Shown: positions 55,465 to 61,964 of the stretch, in pieces
Numbering within the stretch: the first letter of the stretch is position 1
Layout: each line of letters opens with the position of its first letter
Virus record (IMG/VR): IMGVR_UViG_3300044846_004119
Location: 62,001 to 126,000 of that record
Strand: one strand, 5' to 3'
Source of the DNA: a virus
Length of the DNA: 64,000 nucleotides
Made by a program: the position numbers and the translations under genes
Notes under the pieces: generated by a model
Database searches by the model: none
Told to the model about the DNA's origin: nothing
Seen by the model: the letters and a program-made list of their open reading frames with translations, nothing else

Positions 55465-55641
55465 ATGGAAACATTAGAACAAATTAAAACACTAACTGAA
55501 GAATTGTCACAAGAAGTGGCCAAATTCTTTAAAGGTAATAAAAGTGCGGGTACTAGAGCTAGAAAAAACGCTCATGACTTGAAAAATTTATTACAAACAC
55601 TAAGAACTGAAATACTTGAAGAAAGAAAAAAACCTCAATAA
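55465..55641 (+). CDS. Histone H1-like (Hc1-family) protein
   Basis: 58 residues. The body FFKGNKSAGTRARKNAHDLK (21-40), followed by NLLQTLRTEI, matches the small Hc1-type histone-like proteins of Bacteroidota, in which a helix pair carries the G-N-K-x-A-G-T-R-x-R-K motif. These bind and condense DNA. It lacks the long Lys/Ala/Pro tail of chlamydial Hc1. Stop TAA overlaps the next ATG (TAATG). Probably shapes phage or host DNA during infection or packaging. Capture from a host is likely. Confidence 0.8.
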   Translation: METLEQIKTLTEELSQEVAKFFKGNKSAGTRARKNAHDLKNLLQTLRTEILEERKKPQ

Positions 55642-55829
55642 TGCATAATTTAAATGCAATATATTTGTTTTTATTTATCTTTTCGGTTCTGACCGTAATT
55701 AGAACGGTCGCTAGGTTTATAAGTACCCTATTACAGAACCCACCAAGTCAACTAAAATTGACTAGGTGGGAACTTATACACTTAGGATTATCACTATCCT
55801 ATGTCATAACCTATTTTATTAAAAATTAA
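55641..55829 (+). CDS. Small two-helix membrane protein, 62 aa
   Basis: Two hydrophobic segments (about 6-22 and 45-60) linked by a basic loop with NPPSQLKLTRWEL. Begins at TAATG overlap with the histone-like gene. The size and hairpin topology would suit a small holin or other inner-membrane phage protein, but it is far from the amidase gene. An unusually strong inverted repeat lies within its coding sequence (55739-55770). Confidence 0.6.
   Translation: MHNLNAIYLFLFIFSVLTVIRTVARFISTLLQNPPSQLKLTRWELIHLGLSLSYVITYFIKN
55739..55770 (+). other. Strong inverted repeat inside coding sequence
   Basis: CCCACCAAGTCAA (55739-55751), loop CTAAAA, TTGACTAGGTGGG (55758-55770): 12 of 13 positions pair. 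There is no T run, so it is not a terminator; it could slow ribosomes, protect mRNA or be a protein-binding site. Confidence 0.75.
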
Positions 55830-55831
55830 TT

Positions 55832-56281
55832 ATGAGTTTATATAAAGAGTTTTCAACATTACTTCCATACATACAGTCTGTAAGGAAACTTAAAAACTAT
55901 TTAAGTTTTGACGTTAGTTTTCCTAAAACATGGAAATTACCTAAAAAATATATTGAAGAAGATAAAATTTTAGAACAAGAAAGTACTATTATTGATAATA
56001 GATTTTTTTCTTTTGTATCTGAGATAACTGAAGAAGGTGTTGAAAACACATCTAAAAATATTCAAAATATTATTAAATATAATTTAGAAAGAGAAGAGAA
56101 AGAAAAATTATTCCAAAATAAAGTAGATGAATTAAAGCATATTTTTGAAAAACAAAATCTTAAAAACTTAAAAAGTTTACAATTTGAAATAAAAAATAAT
56201 AAATTAGAACTTGAATACGATGAAGAAGAGCTCGAAGGTGCTAGAGTGGTTCCAGAACGAATTAACAAAGGACAAGATTGA
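55832..56281 (+). CDS. Unknown helical protein, 149 aa
   Basis: Starts 2 bases after the membrane protein. Mostly helical and charged, with a coiled-coil-like central part (NLEREEKEKLFQNKVDEL). The 3' end overlaps the following gene by 62 bases in another frame. No motif recognised. It belongs to a run of densely overlapping genes (55465-56695) that are probably translated together. Confidence 0.62.
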   Translation: MSLYKEFSTLLPYIQSVRKLKNYLSFDVSFPKTWKLPKKYIEEDKILEQESTIIDNRFFSFVSEITEEGVENTSKNIQNIIKYNLEREEKEKLFQNKVDELKHIFEKQNLKNLKSLQFEIKNNKLELEYDEEELEGARVVPERINKGQD

Positions 56282-56414
56282 TTTAGATAAAGGAAAGTCT
56301 GATTTAATCAACCAAATTAAAAAATTAAAAAAGGAAGAAATACTTCCTAAAATACCTCAAACCCCTGAAAAAATATCACTATGGAAGAGAATCAAAAAAG
56401 TATTGATGGGATAA
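56220..56414 (+). CDS. Small coiled-coil protein, 64 aa
   Basis: Start at ATG 56220 (MKKSSKVLEWFQNELTKDKI); an in-frame TTG at 56211 is less likely. Two amphipathic helices joined by a PQTP linker, ending basic (LWKRIKKVLMG). Overlaps the previous gene by 62 bases and the next by 34. The W-F-x-N-E-L motif recurs in small Bacteroidota phage proteins as far as I recall; no function known. Confidence 0.62.
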   Translation: MKKSSKVLEWFQNELTKDKIDLDKGKSDLINQIKKLKKEEILPKIPQTPEKISLWKRIKKVLMG

Positions 56415-56695
56415 TTGAAAAATTAGCGTTAGTTGCTGATGCGATTGACAGTTTATTTCCTGATGGAAAATCCGCAATCGCCTTTGAACTTAAATCAGAA
56501 GATTTTAAAAGAGTTCAAAATAACTTTCGACAAGTTGACCATACACATAAACAATTCAAAATAGTTATTTCAAATACCGAATTTATGTTTTTGTTGGATG
56601 GGTTGTTGATTGACGAAACAGATAGGTTTTCGGAAACCCTTTCTCAGATAAAATTAAATAAAGATACTTCCTCTGAGCAGTTGAATAATCTTTAA
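56381..56695 (+). CDS. Unknown small protein, 104 aa
   Basis: Starts within the end of the preceding gene. Residues 1-30 are helical (IDGIIEKLALVADAIDSLF), then an alpha/beta part with conserved-looking H-x-H (DHTHKQFKIVIS). Its last 113 bases overlap a gene on the other strand. No membrane segment or catalytic motif. Confidence 0.6.
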   Translation: MEENQKSIDGIIEKLALVADAIDSLFPDGKSAIAFELKSEDFKRVQNNFRQVDHTHKQFKIVISNTEFMFLLDGLLIDETDRFSETLSQIKLNKDTSSEQLNNL

Positions 56696-57230
56696 CAAAC
56701 ATACAATCACTTCTTTTTTGAGATATGAAATTTTCAGAAAGATTATCTAATAGTCTTGATGAATCATCATCATTTTTTAATGTGAATAAATTATAATTGT
56801 CATCGTTTTGTACAATTACTTTATTATTTAATTTAGATATCATTTTTAAACCAGGTGGGTCTAAATATTTTTTAATAAAATCATTGATTGTTATTCTAGT
56901 ATTGGTGGAATAGTCAACAATAAGTTCCTCTAAATTATATTTTGATATTTTGATAATTGAGAAATCATTATCGTCTAAGTCAACTTTAACCTGTCTACCA
57001 AAAACATCTTTCATATACATTGGTGACAAAGTTCCTGATGTTTTTTCTAACAATGCTAATTCATACAATGATTCGTAACCATTTTCATATTTTTTATCAA
57101 AAAAAATGGAATTACTTTTCTCAACCAATAAATTATATAACTCATTTGCTTTTTTATGTGTTTTAAATTTATTGATTATTTTCTTTTTTACTTTATTCTT
57201 AAACAGTACTACTTGATAGTTGTATGACAT
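56583..57230 (-). CDS. Unknown minus-strand protein, 215 aa
   Basis: Minus ATG at 57230. Basic N-terminus (QVVLFKNKVKKKIINKFKTHKKANELYN), a beta-rich middle, and a C-terminal region ending with T-rich residues. No membrane segment. It is divergent from the DnaJ gene with a 49-base gap and convergent with the small gene at 56381, overlapping it by 113 bases. I do not recognise the family; the basic start suggests nucleic-acid or structural association. Confidence 0.68.
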   Translation of the reverse strand: MSYNYQVVLFKNKVKKKIINKFKTHKKANELYNLLVEKSNSIFFDKKYENGYESLYELALLEKTSGTLSPMYMKDVFGRQVKVDLDDNDFSIIKISKYNLEELIVDYSTNTRITINDFIKKYLDPPGLKMISKLNNKVIVQNDDNYNLFTLKNDDDSSRLLDNLSENFISQKRSDCMFVKDYSTAQRKYLYLILSEKGFPKTYLFRQSTTHPTKT

Positions 57231-57258
57231 TGAAAAATGATAATATTAACTAAATTAG
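57230..57258 (+). promoter_or_regulatory. Bacteroidota-like promoter before dnaJ
   Basis: TTG at 57230-57232, 18-base spacer, TAAATTAG at 57251-57258, which matches TAnnTTTG in six of its eight positions counting the free ones. The ATG is 21 bases further on. Moderate match only. Confidence 0.4.
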
Positions 57259-57279
57259 TTTCAAAACAAATATAAGTAA

Positions 57280-58203
57280 ATGAGTATGGATAATTTTTAC
57301 AATACAATAGGGGTTAATGAAACCGCAACACAAGATGAGATTAAAAAAGCTTACCGTAAATTAGCAATTGAACATCATCCAGATAAAGGTGGTGATGAAA
57401 ATAAATTTAAAAAAATTTCGGAAGCCTACGATACTTTAGGTGACGAGATTAAAAGAAGTCAATATGACAATCAAAGGCAAAATCCTTTTAATAACATGGG
57501 AGGTGGAGGATTCAACCCATTTGAAGATTTGTTTAAAGGAGCATTTCATACTCAAAGAAGACGAACTGTTCCTGATAAAGTAATTGAAGTTCAGATTAGT
57601 GCTCTTGAATCGTTTATTGCGGGGGATAAGGTAATTAGTTATTCAAGACAACATATGTGTAATGATTGTGTTGGACAAGGTGGAGATAGAGACACTTGTA
57701 ATGTATGTAATGGAGATGGATTTATTGTTCAAAAAATTGGTGGAAGTATGTTTTCTCAGGTGGTTAGACAAACGTGTAACAAATGTAAAGGGAATGGATT
57801 CGCCTATAAAAAAACTTGTGGTACTTGCCACGGACAAACAACTAGGTCTGAAACGGAATCAATTAAGATTAAATTACCACATGGGATTGATGATGGACAA
57901 TTTTTAAGGTTACAAGGTAAAGGTGATTATAAAGATGGTATGTATGGTAATTTGGTTATTAGAGTTAAAGTGATGTCTGAAAATAATTTTGAAAAACTTG
58001 GGGATGATTTAATCTATAACGCTTATTTTGATTTAAATGGGTTACACAGTGATAATTTAGAGATTCCGCATCCACAAGGGAATATATCAATTAAATTACC
58101 AACTCAATTTGATACATCAAAACCCCTTAGAGTTAAATCTAAAGGGTATAATAATGTTGGTGATATGTTTGTTAAACTTTTTGTTAGGTTTAACCGTAAT
58201 TAA
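57280..58203 (+). CDS. dnaJ: DnaJ (Hsp40) co-chaperone
   Basis: 307 residues, full type-I layout: J-domain at about 4-66 with the H-P-D at 33-35, Gly/Phe-rich linker (NNMGGGGFNPF), four zinc-finger repeats (CNDCVGQG, CNVCNGDG, CNKCKGNG, CGTCHGQT; the last glycine is lost in the fourth), and the substrate-binding beta domains to the end. It would recruit host DnaK to help fold phage proteins or remodel host or replication complexes. No dnaK or grpE is seen nearby. The final four bases overlap the minus-strand gene. Confidence 0.93.
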   Translation: MSMDNFYNTIGVNETATQDEIKKAYRKLAIEHHPDKGGDENKFKKISEAYDTLGDEIKRSQYDNQRQNPFNNMGGGGFNPFEDLFKGAFHTQRRRTVPDKVIEVQISALESFIAGDKVISYSRQHMCNDCVGQGGDRDTCNVCNGDGFIVQKIGGSMFSQVVRQTCNKCKGNGFAYKKTCGTCHGQTTRSETESIKIKLPHGIDDGQFLRLQGKGDYKDGMYGNLVIRVKVMSENNFEKLGDDLIYNAYFDLNGLHSDNLEIPHPQGNISIKLPTQFDTSKPLRVKSKGYNNVGDMFVKLFVRFNRN

Positions 58204-58403
58204 TTTGTGAAGTAATTTTGAGCTTCGTGTATTAATTTTATAGTCCCGTATATTGCGGCAAATAAAATATAGAATGATATTGCAATTAAAAACCACTGTT
58301 GTTTTCGGAATTTACCACAAGAACTACATTTTTTTGTTGATTTAGAGGATTTACCTGTATTAATTTCGGTTTCATCAATTACTGTTCCTTCGACTGTATC
58401 CAT
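58200..58403 (-). CDS. Small minus-strand membrane protein with CxxC, 67 aa
   Basis: Minus ATG at 58403. A short N-terminal part with KKCSSCGKFRK (zinc-ribbon-like or redox pair), then one membrane segment (about 37-56, WFLIAISFYILFAAIYGTI) and a short tail. Convergent with dnaJ, overlapping its stop by 4 bases. Role unknown; a TACTTTTG box lies upstream on the minus strand. Confidence 0.62.
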   Translation of the reverse strand: MDTVEGTVIDETEINTGKSSKSTKKCSSCGKFRKQQWFLIAISFYILFAAIYGTIKLIHEAQNYFTN

Positions 58404-58432
58404 TGTTTTTTAAATTTAAATAGTTTATGACC

Positions 58433-58440
58433 CAAAAGTA
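58433..58440 (-). promoter_or_regulatory. TACTTTTG -7-like box (minus)
   Basis: The minus strand reads TACTTTTG, an exact TAnnTTTG, 29 bases before the minus ATG at 58403. The -33 position has TTTT in place of TTTG at about 20 bases upstream. Confidence 0.4.
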
Positions 58441-58521
58441 ATCTAAAAATACATTAAAGTAAAATACCTAAAACATTTGCCTTTTTGGTTTTTTTCACTT
58501 ATACTTTTAAAAAAAATAACT

Positions 58522-59361
58522 ATGCTATCATACATCGGAGGTAAAAGTAAAATTGGAAAGTGGATTGTCCCTTTCTACCCTGAGGATATGGAGACGTACG
58601 TAGAAACATTCGGAGGGATGTTTTGGTGTTTCTTCAACATGGATTTATCCAAATATCCAAATCTTAAAGAAGTCGTATATAACGACTTCAATCCATTAAA
58701 TTATAACTTGTTTCAATGTGTTAAAAATCCTAAACTATTATTGGATGCGATTAATGCAATACCATGTCAACAATTTGGTGAAGAAATTACACCGTCAATT
58801 TACAAAGAACAATTTATCAGCTTCCAAGCTGAAATATTTGCCGATAATTACAGCGTACAACCTGGCGATTATGTTGTTGCCGCGAAATATGCTTACGTAT
58901 TAACACAAGTATTTAGTGGTAGTAAACCTGAAACGAGTGGTTTTATTGACTTAAAAGGTAAGTATAAATCAAAATACCTTACATTTAGAGATAAGTTATC
59001 TAAACCTGAATGGGTTGAACATTTTTTAAAGATAACCAAGGTTGAGAATATGGATTTTGAGGATGTTATTAAAAAATATGACTCACCAACAACATATATC
59101 TATTTGGACCCACCTTATTGGAAAACGGAAAATTATTACAATAATCATGACTTTGATAGAGATGACCATGAGAGATTGGCTAATGTATTAAAAGATATTA
59201 AAGGTAAATTTAGTTTATCTTATTATGACTTTGAATTATTACATACTTGGTTTCCTGAACCAAAATATCGATGGGAGAAAAAAGAATTCGCCAAAGCTGC
59301 GGCGGCTAAAAAAGGTAAGACTCAAAACATGGGGGAAGAACTTTTAATTATGAATTACTAA
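58522..59361 (+). CDS. dam: DNA adenine methyltransferase (Dam/D12 class)
   Basis: 279 residues from ATG 58522; an in-frame TTG at 58477 would add a hydrophobic leader but is unlikely. N-terminal LSYIGGKSKIGKWI is the class-alpha start motif, TFGGMFWCFFNM holds the SAM-binding F-x-G-G, and IYLDPPYW (DPPY at 196-199) is the catalytic motif for N6-adenine methylation. It would methylate phage DNA and could protect it from restriction or time its packaging. No matching restriction enzyme is seen, so it is an orphan. Target site not predictable by eye. Confidence 0.87.
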   Translation: MLSYIGGKSKIGKWIVPFYPEDMETYVETFGGMFWCFFNMDLSKYPNLKEVVYNDFNPLNYNLFQCVKNPKLLLDAINAIPCQQFGEEITPSIYKEQFISFQAEIFADNYSVQPGDYVVAAKYAYVLTQVFSGSKPETSGFIDLKGKYKSKYLTFRDKLSKPEWVEHFLKITKVENMDFEDVIKKYDSPTTYIYLDPPYWKTENYYNNHDFDRDDHERLANVLKDIKGKFSLSYYDFELLHTWFPEPKYRWEKKEFAKAAAAKKGKTQNMGEELLIMNY

Positions 59362-59387
59362 ATAATGGATTATTTCTTAATTCTGAA

Positions 59388-59395
59388 TATTTATA
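59388..59395 (+). promoter_or_regulatory. TATTTATA box
   Basis: TATTTATA, 15 bases before the ATG at 59411, in the context ATATTTATATTAAAAACA, identical to that before the gene at 53320. Confidence 0.55.
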
Positions 59396-59410
59396 TTAAA
59401 AACATTTAAA

Positions 59411-60787
59411 ATGAGAATAACAACATTACTTTCGAATTTAATAGTAGAACAATCTAGATTTCAGGTTTTATTTGATAAATTAGTTAAACCTGCCACTAAA
59501 TCTAAAAATATTGAGACAGGAAAAAAACCAAAAGGTATTATGGATTTTGAAACCCTAAAGGCGATTATCCTTGCTGACCCAACAACTAGAGTACCTGAAG
59601 GTAAAGATATAGACACTTTATCCATGGAAGATATGGAAAGAGTTAAAGTTGGTAAATACTCACAATGGTTACTTAAAAACTATGTTAGTCCTCAGATTGA
59701 AACTGATGATGAAGTTGATTTTAAAAGTCCTGCATATCAAAAGTCTTTAGTTGAAGGCCGAAGATTATTCATGGAGGATTTATATAAAACTACCGCTGAT
59801 TTAGTTAAGTTTGAAAAGGCTAAACCCTATTTACCCCAAGAACAAAGAGACATCAATAAATTTACGGTAACATCATTATTTGATACTTTAAAAGATTTTC
59901 AAATTCCTGAAAAGAAAAGGGGTGAACTTGAAAAGAAAGAAGCTAAAAAATCAAGAGAAGGTTTTAACCACGCTGGTGGTAAAATCGTTTATGAAGGTCC
60001 AAATTGGACAATGATTAAAATTGAAGACCAAGGTAGTGTTGGTAAAGACGCGGCGGTTTACTATGGTGGATTCCATGAGTACGACCAAGGAGAATCAAGA
60101 TGGTGTACGTCATCACCTGGATTAACTTATTTTAATGGATACATTAAAGATGGCCCATTATATGTCGTATTTCCAAATGATGACAAAGGTTTAGTTGGTA
60201 AAAAAACAGGTTTACCACAAGAAAGATTCCAATTCCATTTCCCTTCAAATCAGTTTATGGATAGACATGACAGACAAATTAATTTAGTTGAATATTTGAA
60301 CGGACCTATGTCTGAACTCAAGGACTTCTTCAAACCTGAATTTGCGAAAGGATTAGTAACTAAAGGTGGTAATAAGGTTGAAATTAACTATCCTGATAGT
60401 TCTGCGGGTAAATTTGTTGCTTTATATGGATTTGATGAATTATTTGATAGTTTACCTGAAAATATAGAACACTTATTAATTAATAACAAATCAAAAGAAG
60501 AGATTGCGTTAACAGTTCCTGAGTCTTTAGGTAGATTCAAAGACTTACAAGCATTGTTATTACAAAATATCGCTAAAACATTACCTGAGTCAATCGGTCA
60601 ATTACAGAATTTAAATTTCTTGGCGTTACCGTCAAATAAATCGTTACAAAGTTTACCTGAATCAATTGCTGATATACCAGGTTTAGCGTTTATTAACTTA
60701 AAAGATAGTAACCCTGGTGTTAAAATACCTGAAAGATTAAAAGAAAAACTATCTGATGAAGGTAGTGGGTTTTATTATGTAAACTAA
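59411..60787 (+). CDS. Leucine-rich-repeat protein with WC-domain and possible head-targeting peptide
   Basis: 458 residues. Residues 1-13 (MRITTLLSNLIVE) are an amphipathic peptide ending in I-V-E, an (I/L)-x-E site. Residues about 30-210 are helical. At about 220-300 is a domain with GESRWCTSSPG, YFNGYIKDGPLYVV and a DRHDRQIN motif, a pattern I have seen in many phage proteins of unknown role. Residues about 355-445 are leucine-rich repeats (LPESIGQLQNLNFLAL type). A head-packaged, possibly injected protein is a reasonable hypothesis, with the LRR as a binding surface. Confidence 0.72.
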   Translation: MRITTLLSNLIVEQSRFQVLFDKLVKPATKSKNIETGKKPKGIMDFETLKAIILADPTTRVPEGKDIDTLSMEDMERVKVGKYSQWLLKNYVSPQIETDDEVDFKSPAYQKSLVEGRRLFMEDLYKTTADLVKFEKAKPYLPQEQRDINKFTVTSLFDTLKDFQIPEKKRGELEKKEAKKSREGFNHAGGKIVYEGPNWTMIKIEDQGSVGKDAAVYYGGFHEYDQGESRWCTSSPGLTYFNGYIKDGPLYVVFPNDDKGLVGKKTGLPQERFQFHFPSNQFMDRHDRQINLVEYLNGPMSELKDFFKPEFAKGLVTKGGNKVEINYPDSSAGKFVALYGFDELFDSLPENIEHLLINNKSKEEIALTVPESLGRFKDLQALLLQNIAKTLPESIGQLQNLNFLALPSNKSLQSLPESIADIPGLAFINLKDSNPGVKIPERLKEKLSDEGSGFYYVN

Positions 60788-60816
60788 TTTACTTATTTTT
60801 TTACAAAAATAATGTT

Positions 60817-61107
60817 ATGGGAAATGTTGACGTAGACATATATGTTAATCAGTTTATATCATTTTTTGATAAAAACCCTGAAGAGTTAAAAATTTTAATC
60901 GGTGATGTGGATAAAAATGAATTTTATCTTAAAGTTACTGAACAATGTTATGTTAATGTTGAAAATGGGGAAGAAATTTCTTTAACAAGGCCTCAGATAC
61001 TTAAAATAATTGTTAAACTTAGAAAGAGTGAAATTACTATCTTTGAAAAAACTAAGATTTACGAAATTCACCAAAAAACAAAATTCGGAAACATTTGTTT
61101 AAATTAA
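60817..61107 (+). CDS. Small unknown protein, 96 aa
   Basis: An acidic start (MGNVDVDIYVNQFISFFDKNPEELKILIGD) and a helix-beta pattern; residues 55-70 resemble a small alpha/beta module. No cysteine pair or membrane segment. It follows the LRR protein by 29 bases and is followed by a gap containing a well-matched host promoter. Function unknown. Confidence 0.62.
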   Translation: MGNVDVDIYVNQFISFFDKNPEELKILIGDVDKNEFYLKVTEQCYVNVENGEEISLTRPQILKIIVKLRKSEITIFEKTKIYEIHQKTKFGNICLN

Positions 61108-61108
61108 A

Positions 61109-61140
61109 TTTGGTAATATGAATGGTATTCATTACTTTTG
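61109..61140 (+). promoter_or_regulatory. Bacteroidota-type promoter before DUF932 gene
   Basis: TTTG at 61109-61112, 20-base spacer, TACTTTTG at 61133-61140: exact agreement with TTTG-N19/20-TAnnTTTG. The ATG at 61167 is 26 bases past the -7 box. Confidence 0.75.
61118..61132 (+). promoter_or_regulatory. Palindromic operator-like site in the promoter spacer
   Basis: ATGAAT-GGT-ATTCAT is a perfect 6-bp inverted repeat filling the spacer between the -33 and -7 boxes. A dimeric repressor bound here would block the polymerase. No regulator gene is identified. Confidence 0.5.
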
Positions 61141-61166
61141 TATTATAAATTTAAAAACAACAAAAT

Positions 61167-61922
61167 ATGTCATACACTTCCGAGTCAATTAAATCAACCG
61201 CACCAGCAGTATTTGCAACGTTCCCATCTCAAAAGATGTCGGATAAGTATGTTTTCGTACCAACATTTGAAATTCTTGAGAATTTTGAACGTGAGGGATG
61301 GCAATTATCATCTGTTAAACAAACAGGTCGTGGTGAACATGGTGTTCACGAATTAAGATTTCGTAATGGGGAATTACCTAAAGTTGGTGATTCAATCGTA
61401 GAGGCAATTATTCGTAACTCGCATAACGGATTGGCAACATTCTCAGTTAGTGCTGGCCTTCATCGATTAGTATGTAGTAACGGTTTAACGGTACCTACGT
61501 CACTTTCTGAGTCATTCAACCTTAGACATCAAAGATTTGATTTAAATGAGGTAAAACAACTTACAGAGAGTTTTGCGGGACGGTTACCTGTAATCCAAAG
61601 GTCAGTAGACCGAATGATGAATAAAGAACTGACTTTACCTGAGAAAATTCAATTCATTAAGAAAGCTATCAACACTCGTTGGAAGACTGGTACTGTACCG
61701 CCAACTCTTGATGTTATGGAGATTATGTACCCTAAACGTGAGGAAGATAACAAGAATGACTTATGGACGGTATTCAATGTGGTACAAGAGAAGTTTATTA
61801 AAGGTGGTCTTGAGTATCAAACACAAAGAGGTAGAAAAACATCCTTAAGAGGTTTAAGTAGTATTATGGCGGTTAACCAAGTTAATACCAAACTTTGGGA
61901 ACTTGCAGAAGAGATGTGTTAA
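61167..61922 (+). CDS. DUF932 (phage/plasmid-like) protein
   Basis: 251 residues. The family signature is clear: GEHGVHELRFR (about 55-65), then NSHNGLATFSVSAGLHRLVCSNGLTV region (about 83-108), with the R-x-V-C-x-N-G-L core, and a C-terminal helical part. DUF932 proteins are common on plasmids and phages, often near anti-restriction or replication genes, without a settled function. It has a strong promoter with an operator-like palindrome and ends at a hairpin, so it is a separately controlled early gene. Confidence 0.82.
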   Translation: MSYTSESIKSTAPAVFATFPSQKMSDKYVFVPTFEILENFEREGWQLSSVKQTGRGEHGVHELRFRNGELPKVGDSIVEAIIRNSHNGLATFSVSAGLHRLVCSNGLTVPTSLSESFNLRHQRFDLNEVKQLTESFAGRLPVIQRSVDRMMNKELTLPEKIQFIKKAINTRWKTGTVPPTLDVMEIMYPKREEDNKNDLWTVFNVVQEKFIKGGLEYQTQRGRKTSLRGLSSIMAVNQVNTKLWELAEEMC

Positions 61923-61926
61923 TTTA

Positions 61927-61949
61927 AATGGGGGTAATAATCCCCCATT
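61927..61949 (+). terminator. GC-rich hairpin between DUF932 and PcfJ-like genes
   Basis: AATGGGGG (61927-61934), loop TAATAAT, CCCCCATT (61942-61949), followed by CATTTAATTT without a clean T run. Could terminate weakly or act as an mRNA-processing or stability hairpin; the next start is 15 bases on. Confidence 0.6.
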
Positions 61950-61964
61950 CATTTAATTTAAATT

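Noticed and set aside
58477-58521. TTG start with hydrophobic leader for the Dam-type methylase
   Set aside because: Methylases are cytoplasmic and the ATG at 58522 begins directly with the conserved LSYIGGKSK motif.
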